The translations under genes were made by a program, and so were the position numbers. DNA of 64,000 nt from Planococcus koreensis (GTDB taxonomy: Bacteria > Bacillota > Bacilli > Bacillales_A > Planococcaceae), in the NCBI RefSeq assembly GCF_004761975.1, contig NZ_RQII01000053.1, positions 1-64,000 of the forward strand, written 5' to 3'. This document shows, one piece after another, positions 33,537 to 42,213 of this stretch; the first letter of the stretch is position 1; the number at the start of each line of letters is the position of its first letter. The notes below the pieces were generated by a model. That model was given only the letters and a program-made list of their open reading frames with translations, did not search any database and had not been told where the DNA came from.

Positions 33537-35168
33537 CATAGCTGTCAACTTAAGAAAATAGCCTAACTCCTCTTGAAAGATGGTATAGATAACTAACCAT
33601 TCAAACGAGAGGAGTTTTTCTTATGTCGCCTCCAGCGACTGCCCAACTGCTTGATTCGTTATTTTCTTTTTTGGAGCCGGAGAAACTGGATGCCCTCGCG
33701 AAAGAGACGGGATTCATCCAACGAAAAAGGCTCCTTACGGCCAGTGATTTTCTGTCCTTGCTTCTACAGGTTCACGGAAATTTGACGGACGCTACCCTGC
33801 AGGAACTGTGCACCAAGTTGTTGTTCGAACAAGACATCGGAATCACTCGATCGGCACTCGATAAGAAGTTCACAATGAACGCCGTGGATTTTCTCCATCG
33901 ATTGGTGGATGAGTTATTCCTTAGCGAACAAGAACTTGAACCTGTGCGGCATATTCTGGCAACCGAGTGGCCATTCACAAGCCTGCGGCTTCTAGATGCC
34001 ACGAAAGCTAGCGTGCCCGATTATTTGAAACCCCGCGCCCAAAAGACGCATCAAACCTCTGTGAAAATACAGTATGAATTCGACTATTTGACCGGAAGGT
34101 TCACGTTTTTTTATCTCGACCTTACCAATACCAATGATGCCGTCATCGGTAAGAAACGGGTGCCGTTTCTGGAAGAGCATGAATTATGTCTTCAGGATAT
34201 GGGTTATTTTTCGTATGAGACCTTGAAAAATATCCACAATCATGACAGCTATTTCCTCACCAAGTTCCGAAGCGATGCGTATCTTGGCTACCAGAATCCT
34301 TTTCCTGCGCATCACCCGGATGGGCGAGTGGTACAGAACAGTCGTTACCAAAAGATTGACCTGGTAGGACTTTGCCGGAACTTGCCTCCAGGCGAAGTCT
34401 TGGAACTGGAAAATGTCTATTTTGGCGATAAAGCGCATTTTCCCGCCCGGTGCATCCTCTATAGCCGAAACGCGGAACAGAAGGAGCAACGCTTGGGCCG
34501 AATCGACCGGCGAGCAACCAAATCGGGCAAGAAGCCAAAACCGCAGGTGCGTGATTTGGCAGGCATCACGGGGTATATGACCAACTTGCCCGAACACGTT
34601 TCTGCCGAGCAGGTAGTCGAATTGTATCGGTTGCGGTGGCAAATCGAACTGAATTTCAAGGCGTTGAAATCGTTTCTGAAGATCGATCATTTCAAGTTGG
34701 TCAAGTAGGAACGCTGGTTGTGCCATCTATATGGCATCTTACTGGTTTTCCTGTTAAGCCAACTGATCGCCTACCAGTTCCGGAATCGCATCTGGGAACA
34801 GGAAGAAAAAGAAATCAGTGAAATGACTGCCATCCGCAGCATCGCCTGTGATGTGTTGCCGAAACTCTACGAGTCTTTTCGGCACAAAAAGAAGACGCTT
34901 CAAGAGTATGTCCCAATGATCACGCGGTTACTCATCACAACCGCACGGAAGCCGAATTCCATCAAGGGGACCGCCCTAGAGCGCCTTCAAATCGCGTAGC
35001 AGAACCCCATTCACACCTCTCCAAACCGGGAGGTTTATTTGGCGTTCTCACTATTTCCATTGCCATAGTTCGTGGAAATGAAACCCCTTTGATGAGAGAA
35101 AAAAACCAGAAAAATGTTAGAAAGCCCGAATCGTAAAACAGCATTTATCGCTTAAGTTGACAGCTATG
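33537..35168 (+). mobile_element. IS4-family insertion sequence, 1,632 bp
   Basis: Terminal inverted repeats are perfect over 18 bp: CATAGCTGTCAACTTAAG at 33537-33554 and its complement at 35151-35168. The flanks carry an exact 12-bp direct duplication GGCTTGGCGCTC (33525-33536 and 35169-35180). Length, 10-12-bp duplications and the transposase motifs fit the IS4/IS231 group. The perfect ends and duplication mean insertion is recent, yet the transposase has an amber codon. Confidence 0.95.
33623..34999 (+). pseudogene. IS4-family transposase interrupted by an in-frame amber codon
   Basis: The frame runs 361 codons from ATG 33623 to TAG 34706-34708, then continues in the same frame for 97 codons to TAG at 34997-34999. 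DDE residues are intact before the amber: RLLDATKA, LQDMGYFSYE and the Y-R-E-K block YRLRWQIELNFKALK. The lost C-terminal part begins ERWLCHLYG and looks normal. A C-to-T change of CAG would explain the stop. The shortened protein keeps all catalytic residues but probably not the C-terminal fold. Confidence 0.9.
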
Positions 35169-35208
35169 GGCTTGGCGCTCGCCCGCGGCAAGCGTAGCTG
35201 TTTTGCGG
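35169..35208. repeat. Right fragment of palindromic repeat A with target duplication
   Basis: Positions 35169-35180 repeat GGCTTGGCGCTC from the left flank of the IS. The following GCCCGCGGCAAGCGTAGCTG continues the repeat exactly as in copy B (60946-60965), which shows where the uninterrupted sequence joined. Confidence 0.92.
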
Positions 35209-35254
35209 AATATCGGCTCCATCAGAAAAAGTATTTACCTTTCTCGACAAATTC

Positions 35255-35290
35255 AAGAAATCCGCTGCCAGTGAAGGCAGCGGATTTCTT
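35255..35290. terminator. Terminator hairpin, right copy of a duplicated pair
   Basis: AAGAAATCCGCTGCC and GGCAGCGGATTTCTT pair around AGTGAA. On the minus strand it lies at the 3' end of desR and overlaps its stop codon by two bases. Only one loop base differs from the copy at 33178-33213. Confidence 0.88.
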
Positions 35291-35888
35291 ATTTAAACCA
35301 GCCCTTTTCCTTGAAACGGGAAATGGCTTCGATGCGGTTTCCTACTTCCAGCTTATCCAAAATCGTTGAAATGTAGTTCCGGACAGTGCCCGTCGTGATG
35401 AATAATTCTTTTGCAATCTCTTTCGTACTCTTGCCTTCGGCAATCAATTCCATGACCTGATTTTCCCTTTCAGTCAGCGGGTTCGCATCCGCGTATGCAA
35501 GGTCGACCAGTTCGGGCGCGTAGATGCGGCGCCCTTCCATGATGGTCCGGATCGAGGCAGCCAAGTCTTCGCTCGGGCTGTCTTTCAGCAAATAGCCGCT
35601 GACCCCCGCTTTCCGCGCCCGTTCGAAATAGCCGGAGCGTGCAAAAGTCGTCAGGATGATGATTTTACACGGCTCATCCTTCAGCGCCTCGGCGGCATCC
35701 AACCCGCTTTTGACGGGCATTTCAATGTCCGTGACGACGATGTCAGGCTGCAGCTTTTTGACCAGTTCAATCGTTTCTTCGCCGTTCGTCGCTTTTCCCA
35801 CGACTTCCATATCTTCTTCAAGGTCCAACAGCGACCCGAGCGCACCGAGCATCATGCGTTGATCTTCAGCTAATACGATCCGTATCAC
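35289..35888 (-). CDS. desR: Response regulator, NarL/LuxR family (DesR-like)
   Basis: A 199-residue two-domain regulator: a receiver with phospho-acceptor Asp in VVTDIEMPVKSG (about residue 54) and Lys in LLKDSPSE, then a LuxR-type helix-turn-helix (LTERENQVMELIAEGKSTKEIA). GTG start overlaps the desK stop (GTGA) and has GGAGGAATTG upstream. With DesK it controls the lipid desaturase in response to membrane rigidity at low temperature, as in B. subtilis. Confidence 0.94.
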   Translation of the reverse strand: MIRIVLAEDQRMMLGALGSLLDLEEDMEVVGKATNGEETIELVKKLQPDIVVTDIEMPVKSGLDAAEALKDEPCKIIILTTFARSGYFERARKAGVSGYLLKDSPSEDLAASIRTIMEGRRIYAPELVDLAYADANPLTERENQVMELIAEGKSTKEIAKELFITTGTVRNYISTILDKLEVGNRIEAISRFKEKGWFK

Positions 35889-37021
35889 ACCAATTCCTCC
35901 TTCGGCTTCTGATAAAGAATGACATTCGGGACCCGGATGTTCAACGTAACGCCATCCACCTTCTTGATTTCCACGCTGCCATTGACAAATTCCAGGCGTT
36001 CACGCATGCCAGAGAGACCATTGCCTTGATTCCAATGCATGCCTTCAATCCCGACGCCGTCGTCCTGGACCTGCACCAAAATCTCTTGGGCATTTTGTTT
36101 CACTAGGATACTGCAACGAGTTGCGCGGCTGTGCTTCACGACGTTCGTCACTGCTTCCTTCAAGCACATGCTCAGCACGTTCTCCACTAATAGCGGGGTA
36201 TTATCGAGTTTTGGATTTCCGTACAAGACAAAATCGATGTCTGCAGCTTTCAAAATCTGCTGAATCCGCAGCAGTTCATCTTCAAGCTTCGTGCCCCGCA
36301 TATCCGAAACCAATTCGCGCACTTCTTTCAAAGCAGTTCGGGCTGTTTGGCGGATATCATTGATTTCATTCATCGCAGCTTCAGGATTCCGCTTCATCAG
36401 CTTGCCGGCCAAATCACTTTTGAGACCGATAAGTGACAGCTTCTGCCCGAGCGTGTCGTGCAGATCGCGGGCTATCCGCTCCCGCTCTTCAATGACAATC
36501 AATTGCGAAATCCGTTTGTTTGCATCTTCCAACTGACCTTCCAGTTTTTCACGTTTGTGCCGGTTGTAGGTGTTGAAGGGCAACAGGATAATCCCCAAAA
36601 TACTCAAAACAATGAAGGGCAATTGCGCGGTGTAGAGCGCTTCGTGAAGAATAATCCCGATTGTCAGCGCCAAGATGGTAGTGCCGATATGAATTCCGTA
36701 AACGATGAAGAACCCTACTTTGTTGCGGATATTGCCGACAAAAAACGCCAGGAAAATAGCCAGATATACGTAGCCGAACAGAAAAATCATGCCGATGTTG
36801 ATCGCTATTTCGATGCCGATCCACATATACACAAACCCGGTTTTCGAATTGAATGACAGCCGATACGCCAGAAAGAACATGATCAACAACAAGATGCCCA
36901 ATGTAATTTCGAGAGGCGATGAAGAACGGAAAATGAAAAAGAAGGGCAGGATACAGAAGATGACCCAGGCATATAAGCTGAGCCAAGGGTTTTTCGGAAA
37001 TATTTGGTACCAGCTTTGCAT
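35885..37021 (-). CDS. desK: Sensor histidine kinase (DesK-like)
   Basis: A 378-residue membrane kinase. Residues 1 to about 150 form five or so helices that sense membrane thickness, followed by a coiled-coil linker, then a HisKA_3 block with phospho-His in RIARDLHDTLGQKLSLIG. The ATPase N-box and G-box are KEAVTNVVKHSRA, DDGVGIEG and GNGLSGMRERL. The ATG at 37021 follows GAGGAG at seven bases. Coupled to desR; the desaturase gene lies upstream with its own terminator between. Confidence 0.94.
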   Translation of the reverse strand: MQSWYQIFPKNPWLSLYAWVIFCILPFFFIFRSSSPLEITLGILLLIMFFLAYRLSFNSKTGFVYMWIGIEIAINIGMIFLFGYVYLAIFLAFFVGNIRNKVGFFIVYGIHIGTTILALTIGIILHEALYTAQLPFIVLSILGIILLPFNTYNRHKREKLEGQLEDANKRISQLIVIEERERIARDLHDTLGQKLSLIGLKSDLAGKLMKRNPEAAMNEINDIRQTARTALKEVRELVSDMRGTKLEDELLRIQQILKAADIDFVLYGNPKLDNTPLLVENVLSMCLKEAVTNVVKHSRATRCSILVKQNAQEILVQVQDDGVGIEGMHWNQGNGLSGMRERLEFVNGSVEIKKVDGVTLNIRVPNVILYQKPKEELV

Positions 37022-37076
37022 AATTTCGCTCCTCGATTCACTATTATTCATTATCATATCAAATAATGGAAAAAAG

Positions 37077-37104
37077 AAAAAACCATTCAGCAGAATGGTT
37101 TTTT
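37077..37104 (-). terminator. Terminator between des and desK
   Basis: AAAAAACCATTC and GAATGGTTTTTT pair around AGCA, with T-runs on both strands. It lies just after the des stop, so desKR are expressed by readthrough or by a weak promoter of their own. Confidence 0.87.
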
Positions 37105-37114
37105 CTTTAGGTGA

Positions 37115-38131
37115 TTAAGCTGGGAGTTTGTTTTCGTTCAGCAAATGCTTAATATCGCCAAAAGTGACAAACGTTTTGTTTTTCGCATCATATAATTTAA
37201 AGCGCAATGATTTAAGGCTTGATTTGATTGTAATTGTCGTCGCTTGTTGAAGCGGCGGAGTGGATTCATGCGCTTTTTCCAAATTGTAGTTTGGAACACG
37301 CGGGCTTAGATGGTGCACGTGATGGAAACCGATGTTGCCAGTTACCCATTGAAGCACTTTTGGAAGTTTGTAATATGAACTTCCTTCTACAGCCGCTTTC
37401 ACATAATCCCATTCGCTTTCGTCTTCAAAATACGAATCTTCGAATGTGTGCTGGACATAGAACAACCAAATGCCTAATGCTCCTGCGATAAACATTGTCA
37501 ATCCTTGTACGATCACGAATGCCTGCCAGCCGATTGCCCAGATAAGCAATGAGTAGATAACAACTAGCGAGATGTTGATCAAATACGTGTTATTGCGTTC
37601 TTTTTTACGTGCATCTTTGCGGTTGAAACGGCTTGAAATCAAGACTAGGAATAGCGGTCCCACACCAAACATTACCAACGGGTTGCGGTACATGCGGTAT
37701 TTGAAACGTTCCCATTTTGAAGCTTCAACGTACTCTTCGATTGTCATGACCCAAATATCGCCGACGCCGCGTTTGTCGAGGTTTCCGCTTGAAGCATGGT
37801 GGATAGAGTGCTCGCGTTTCCATTTTTCATAAGCGAAAAGCGTCATAATACCGGTAATTGTACCGACTACAGCGTTCGCTTTCTTGTTTTTGAAGAATGA
37901 TCCGTGTGTGCAGTCATGGAAGATGATGAATGTGCGGATGACGAATCCTGCAGCAATAGCTGAGAATGCAACTGTCAGCCAAATCGAGATGTCCAATGTC
38001 AGGTATGCCAAAACCCATGAAATGATGAATGGCGGAATGGTGTTCATTATTTGGCGTACACTTGCTTTTACGTCCGACCCTTCGAAAGGGGCAACGAATT
38101 TGCGCAATTGTGCTGTTTTTTCTCTGCTCAT
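37115..38131 (-). CDS. des: Membrane lipid fatty acid desaturase (Des-like)
   Basis: A 338-residue membrane di-iron desaturase with four hydrophobic helices. Three His boxes are intact: HDCTHGSF, HSIHHA and HHVHH. B. subtilis Des introduces a delta-5 double bond into phospholipid acyl chains after cold shock, restoring fluidity. The ATG at 38131 follows GGAGGAAG; an in-frame upstream start adds 23 codons without support. Neighbours desK and desR and the palindrome at 38231-38250 support cold-inducible control. Bond position is inferred. Confidence 0.95.
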   Translation of the reverse strand: MSREKTAQLRKFVAPFEGSDVKASVRQIMNTIPPFIISWVLAYLTLDISIWLTVAFSAIAAGFVIRTFIIFHDCTHGSFFKNKKANAVVGTITGIMTLFAYEKWKREHSIHHASSGNLDKRGVGDIWVMTIEEYVEASKWERFKYRMYRNPLVMFGVGPLFLVLISSRFNRKDARKKERNNTYLINISLVVIYSLLIWAIGWQAFVIVQGLTMFIAGALGIWLFYVQHTFEDSYFEDESEWDYVKAAVEGSSYYKLPKVLQWVTGNIGFHHVHHLSPRVPNYNLEKAHESTPPLQQATTITIKSSLKSLRFKLYDAKNKTFVTFGDIKHLLNENKLPA

Positions 38132-38230
38132 ATTCTTCCTCCTACTATCCATGCTCAAGCGGCTGGATAACTTATTATCCTTATCATAAAGATTCTGCAC
38201 CTGACAAATAAGTCATAAACGCCTGTTTCC

Positions 38231-38250
38231 TACATGACACTTGTCATGTA
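38231..38250 (-). promoter_or_regulatory. DesR-like operator upstream of des
   Basis: TACATGACA and TGTCATGTA form perfect 9-bp inverted arms around two bases. About 10 bp nearer the gene a second, weaker TGAC..GTCA pair occurs (roughly 38201-38215). Paired DesR sites upstream of des, with ATGAC half-sites, are known in B. subtilis; the -35/-10 boxes here are poor, as expected of a promoter needing an activator. Confidence 0.75.
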
Positions 38251-38330
38251 TTTCGCAAATCTTACTTTCTGCTTTTTTGCAAATGCAGTATACTTGGACT
38301 AAGAAGAAATACGGGAAAGAGGTGTTTTTC

Positions 38331-38561
38331 ATGACTGGTACACTGACAATCATCATGATTTTTTCAATCCCTCTCGTCGCTATTATCGGTTCCTACTGGC
38401 TCAAACACGCCGAAATGAAAAATAAATGGATCGTCGAAGAGCAGGAACTCGAAAAAATCAAACACGAAAATTTCATCCTCGAAACCGAGAAGATGCGCCT
38501 CGAACTTGAAAAGATGAAATTGGAGCAGGAACAAAAAGGACAGAATTTATTGATGAAATAA
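38331..38561 (+). CDS. Small membrane-anchored coiled-coil protein, unknown function
   Basis: A 76-residue protein with one N-terminal hydrophobic helix (TIIMIFSIPLVAIIGSYWL) and a charged helical tail rich in E, K and L with heptad spacing. Its layout recalls PspB-like small membrane proteins, but I do not recognise a defined family. AAAGAGGTG precedes the ATG by six bases; a longer upstream frame is not supported. It is divergent from des and convergent with cydC. Confidence 0.78.
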   Translation: MTGTLTIIMIFSIPLVAIIGSYWLKHAEMKNKWIVEEQELEKIKHENFILETEKMRLELEKMKLEQEQKGQNLLMK

Positions 38562-38562
38562 G

Positions 38563-38601
38563 AAAAGGCATGCCGCTGGTCAAACGCGGCATGCCTTTTT
38601 T
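38563..38601. terminator. Bidirectional terminator between the small membrane protein and cydC
   Basis: AAAAGGCATGCCGC and GCGGCATGCCTTTT pair around TGGTCAAAC, with a T-run on the plus strand and a shorter one on the minus strand. Confidence 0.88.
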
Positions 38602-40306
38602 AGGCAAAAACATCTTTTTCAATTTGTTTCAATTCATAGAAATAACTTTTTTTCTGCATCAAGCTGTCGTATGTTCCGCTTTCCACTATTTTGCCGCCGT
38701 CCATGACAATGATTTGATCCATCTGGCTCAAAGCTGTTAAATCATGGCTCACGATAATGAAGGATTCATCTTTTCCACTGCTGAAAAGTTCTGAGTAAAT
38801 CGCTTTTGCCGTAATGCTGTCTACAGAAGATACGGGCTCATCCAATATCCAAAGCGGCTTTCTCCGGATTATTGCCCGGGCAATAGCCAAGCGCTGCTTT
38901 TGGCCGCCTGATAAGTTTTGGCCTTTTTCGCCGACTTTCATCGACAGCGCCAATTCAGCCAGTTGGACTTGCGACAGCGCCGCTTCCAATTGTTCATCGG
39001 ATGCCGATTCATTGGCAATCAGCAAGTTGCTCTTAATCGTCCCAAAGAAGAAATGGTTTTCCTGGAGCACCGCGTTCATGCTTTCCCATACTTTTTCTTG
39101 ATCCAATTCGGCCAGCTCACGCCCGCCAAGCCGGATCGTTCCTTCATCCGGTTCCAAGATATTCAATAAGAGCTGAAGAAGTGTCGATTTGCCGGAACCG
39201 CTCGGACCCACGATTGCCGTTTTCGTACCCGGCTCAATTTGCAGGGAGATATCGGTTAAAGCAGCACGTTCTTCCCCTCTGTAAGTGAAGTTGATGTTGT
39301 CCAGCGTGATATCGAACGGCCATTGAGGAGGCTGTCCATCCCCTTTCAGGACTGGTGCAGCTGGCGCAACTTCATCCAAACGGCTCGCCGCTTTTCGGTT
39401 TTCTTCGAAATGAGCCGGAAATGCTGCCATCGGAGAGACGTTTTCAAATGCCCCCAACGAGATCATCACCAGCATGGCGAGGTATAAACCATCCAATTCG
39501 CCTGCAGCTGTAAAATACGCGCCGAGGCCCAGTACAAAAAAGGACGCGAGGAGGGCAACCAATCCATTCACCGACTGGCTCAAGTTTTCTTCAAGCCCCT
39601 CCTTGCGCTGCTGGCTTCCATAATCACCGGAGAAATCCTCAAGCTGCTGTTGCTTTTGTTCAAGCCGCTGATTGATCTTCAAATCGCGGAAACCGTGCAA
39701 CAGCTCGGCCGATTCTGTTGAAAGCGATGCACGGCTTGCCCGTGCAGCATTGTGAATGGTCCGTTGCCGCATTGCAAAAACCGCAGGCACTGCAAAAACC
39801 GTCAAGAAGGCGCCGATGGCAATGACGGCTGCAATCCCCATAGAGAAGTAGGCGCTGAAGAAAATCGTACTGAGAAAGACAAGAAGCAGCACGATTGGCG
39901 GATACAGGACGCGCAGCAGAAAATTCTGCAGGCTCTCAACATCGCCGACGATGCGCGCCAGCAAATCGCCGCTTCGGTAATGGCTGAAGATGCCCGGTGC
40001 CAACGGCGATAGTTTTTCGAAGAAAGACGAACGCAAATTGCTGAGCATCGTAAATGTTGCGCGATGTGAAAACAGCCTTTCCGCATAGCGGCTCAAAGCG
40101 GAAGCCAGTCCGAACAATTTCAGGCACGCGCCCATGACGATCAAAATCGTCATCTGCGAAGTCAGCGCCGCACGTGAAATCAAATAGCCGCTGGAAGCGA
40201 GAAGCGCAACCCCTGCGACGCCTGCCAGAAAGCCGAAAAATACCGCGAGCGCAACATCTCTTTTTTCATGGAGCGTCAAAAATAATATTTGTTTCAACCC
40301 GCTCAT
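38600..40306 (-). CDS. cydC: Heterodimeric ABC transporter CydDC, subunit CydC
   Basis: A 568-residue half-transporter: six helices, then Walker A GPSGSGKST, signature LSGGQKQRL and Walker B LWILDEPVSSVD. CydDC exports reduced thiols or supplies heme for assembly of cytochrome bd. The start overlaps the cydD stop by 4 bp. The cytochrome bd genes cydAB, which precede cydCD in B. subtilis, are not in this window. Confidence 0.92.
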   Translation of the reverse strand: MSGLKQILFLTLHEKRDVALAVFFGFLAGVAGVALLASSGYLISRAALTSQMTILIVMGACLKLFGLASALSRYAERLFSHRATFTMLSNLRSSFFEKLSPLAPGIFSHYRSGDLLARIVGDVESLQNFLLRVLYPPIVLLLVFLSTIFFSAYFSMGIAAVIAIGAFLTVFAVPAVFAMRQRTIHNAARASRASLSTESAELLHGFRDLKINQRLEQKQQQLEDFSGDYGSQQRKEGLEENLSQSVNGLVALLASFFVLGLGAYFTAAGELDGLYLAMLVMISLGAFENVSPMAAFPAHFEENRKAASRLDEVAPAAPVLKGDGQPPQWPFDITLDNINFTYRGEERAALTDISLQIEPGTKTAIVGPSGSGKSTLLQLLLNILEPDEGTIRLGGRELAELDQEKVWESMNAVLQENHFFFGTIKSNLLIANESASDEQLEAALSQVQLAELALSMKVGEKGQNLSGGQKQRLAIARAIIRRKPLWILDEPVSSVDSITAKAIYSELFSSGKDESFIIVSHDLTALSQMDQIIVMDGGKIVESGTYDSLMQKKSYFYELKQIEKDVFA

Positions 40307-42027
40307 TGCAGGACACCTCCAAATTGCGCTTCGATCATTTCCCGGTACAACGGCTCAGAACTCAATAATTCAGAATGCGAGCCGGCTCCAGCAAGTTTTC
40401 CGTTATCCAGAACGAGAATCATATCCGCCTTTTTAATCGTGTGCAGCCTGTGGGCAACAGTCAATACAGTCGCCCCTTTGCCGAGCTCGGCCATGGATTT
40501 CTGTAAGATCCGTTCGGTTTTTAAGTCCAGCCCAGTTGTCGGTTCATCGAATAATATGAGGGAAGGCTTTTTTAGGAAGGCCCGCGCCAAAGCAATGCGC
40601 TGTTTCTCCCCTCCGGATAGCCCTCTCCCCGCTTCGCCGACTGGGGTATCGAGGCCTTGTTTCAAAGAGAGGACCATTTCAGCGATTCCCGCTTGTTTTG
40701 CAGCTGCCATAATTTCTTCATCGGCCACTTTACGTCCTGCACCCAAAGCGATGTTCTCTTTAATGGAACCAGCGAATAAATACGGGTTTTGGGAAATATA
40801 ACTCATTTGGCTGAACCAGGACTGTTCTGATATATCTTGTCTGTCCATTCCATCCACAAGCAGACGGCCGCCGGTCAGCGGCAGCAAACCGGCTATCGCA
40901 TGCAGCAGCGTTGTTTTGCCCGAACCGCTTTTGCCGATGAAAGCGACCTGGCTGAACGGGGGAATCTCCAGTGTAGCGGGGCCAAGTGAAAATCCGCCGC
41001 CGTATTGGAATTCCAACTCCTCCAGTTCCAATAGGCCAGGGCCTTGCAATGCCAATTCGGTGTTTCCGAAACGGACCGGTTCCGTCTTTTTCGTTAACTC
41101 CTCCGATAAACGGCCAGCCGCAGCCGCACTGCTTCTGCCCGTATGGAACGCACTCCCGAAATCTTTCAGCATATTGAAAAAATCCGGAACGAGAATCATG
41201 ACGAAAAATGCTGTAAAGAAAGTCAGGCTATCGAATACGACAAGGCGCAGCCCGATTTCAAGCGCAATGATCCCCATACTCAGCATCGAAATATATTCCA
41301 GCATCAACGAAGATAAAAAGGCGGATTTCAGCACTTCCATCGTGGAATCCCGGAAATCGAGGCTGCTCTTTTTAATGGTTTTCTGCTGGCGGTCCGCCTG
41401 TCCCATCAGTTTCAATGTAGTAAGGCCTTGCAGGACGTCCAAAAATGTCCCTGAGAATTGCCCCAGCTTTTCCATCTGCTCATCCGCTTTTTCTTTTGTG
41501 CGGATTCCCACGAGCGCCATGAATACCGGGATAAACGGCGCTGTTATCAAAATGATCAGCCCCGTTATCCAATGCTGGTAGAAAATGACCGCAAGCAGCA
41601 CAATCGGAATGATGTAAGTTTGGATCATTTGCGGGATATATTTGCTGAAATAGCCATCTACTTCATCGACTGCGTCCATTAGCAAACTCACTTTCCGGCC
41701 TGACTGGCCGTGTTCCGAAGCCAATAGCGGATCCGCTGCAAACGAACTAATCAATTGCCGGCGCAGCTTCAATTTCACTTCAGTCGACAATTCGACTCCT
41801 GCGCGGCCGATTGCATAGCCACAGAAGGCACGCAGCAAAATGGCGCCCAATAACCCATATAAATAAGGTGTGATATCGGCAAACGCAGCATCTTCAAGAA
41901 AAACGCCATTGACGGCGAGCACAAAAAACAAGGCTTGCCCGACCATTGCGGCTCCTTTTGCAAGGGATGCTGCCGTTAGCAGAACCATCCATTTTCTCTG
42001 TTCAAATGCGAGCTGTTTCAACTCCAT
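40303..42027 (-). CDS. cydD: Heterodimeric ABC transporter CydDC, subunit CydD
   Basis: A 574-residue half-transporter with six helices, Walker A GKSGSGKTT, signature LSGGEKQRI and Walker B LILFDEPTTGLD. AGRGLSGGEKQR and the long N-terminal membrane domain fit CydD rather than generic exporters. GAAAGGGAGAATGGGACA precedes the ATG. It forms the obligate partner of CydC; possible redox or catabolite control is discussed at the upstream site. Confidence 0.92.
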   Translation of the reverse strand: MELKQLAFEQRKWMVLLTAASLAKGAAMVGQALFFVLAVNGVFLEDAAFADITPYLYGLLGAILLRAFCGYAIGRAGVELSTEVKLKLRRQLISSFAADPLLASEHGQSGRKVSLLMDAVDEVDGYFSKYIPQMIQTYIIPIVLLAVIFYQHWITGLIILITAPFIPVFMALVGIRTKEKADEQMEKLGQFSGTFLDVLQGLTTLKLMGQADRQQKTIKKSSLDFRDSTMEVLKSAFLSSLMLEYISMLSMGIIALEIGLRLVVFDSLTFFTAFFVMILVPDFFNMLKDFGSAFHTGRSSAAAAGRLSEELTKKTEPVRFGNTELALQGPGLLELEELEFQYGGGFSLGPATLEIPPFSQVAFIGKSGSGKTTLLHAIAGLLPLTGGRLLVDGMDRQDISEQSWFSQMSYISQNPYLFAGSIKENIALGAGRKVADEEIMAAAKQAGIAEMVLSLKQGLDTPVGEAGRGLSGGEKQRIALARAFLKKPSLILFDEPTTGLDLKTERILQKSMAELGKGATVLTVAHRLHTIKKADMILVLDNGKLAGAGSHSELLSSEPLYREMIEAQFGGVLQ

Positions 42028-42131
42028 TGTCCCATTCTCCCTTTCGATTGCTCATGCTTCCATTATAAAGCAACTGCCCTTTGTTGCCGTTTCCCACGCA
42101 TGGCTGAAGCGGTTAATTCTCCATTTTGTTA

Positions 42132-42147
42132 CAGGAAACGTTCACAA
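42132..42147 (-). promoter_or_regulatory. Weak cre-like site upstream of cydDC
   Basis: The minus strand reads TTGTGAACGTTTCCTG, 14 of 16 to the cre consensus, and contains a perfect Rex half-site TTGTGAA. The other Rex half (TTGTTAC on the plus strand) is too far away for the normal 4-bp spacer. B. subtilis cyd genes answer to Rex and CcpA, which is why it is listed. Confidence 0.3.
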
Positions 42148-42175
42148 AACACTGATTTTACAGCGAAACGCAAAA

Positions 42176-42202
42176 AAAGCCGCTGGACATTCCAGCGGCT
42201 TT
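42176..42202 (-). terminator. Terminator of the 55-residue gene
   Basis: On the minus strand AAAGCCGCTGG pairs with CCAGCGGCTTT and is followed by TTTTG. It lies about 10 bp downstream of the small gene stop at 42214. Confidence 0.85.
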
Positions 42203-42213
42203 CAAAATTAGGG

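Larger units (their letters stand above)
33252..35208. repeat. Palindromic dispersed repeat, copy A, split by an IS element
   Basis: The left arm (33252-33360) and right arm (33452-33536 plus 35181-35208) are imperfect inverted repeats of roughly 110 bp. For example, CGCGGGC...CTCCTC in the left arm corresponds to GAGGAGG...GCCCGCGG in the right. About 90 AT-richer bases separate them. The same element occurs at 60588-60974. The right arm is interrupted by the IS at 33536/35181. Plus-strand frames across it are composition artefacts and no gene is supported. Confidence 0.85.

Noticed and set aside
33151-33561. 136-codon plus-strand frame through repeat A
   Set aside because: Reads across a terminator and the palindromic repeat into the IS end; not a gene.
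42121-42150. Rex operator upstream of cydD
   Set aside because: Half-sites TTGTTAC and TTCACAA are eight bases apart instead of four, and one half is poor; kept only as a weak cre-like entry.
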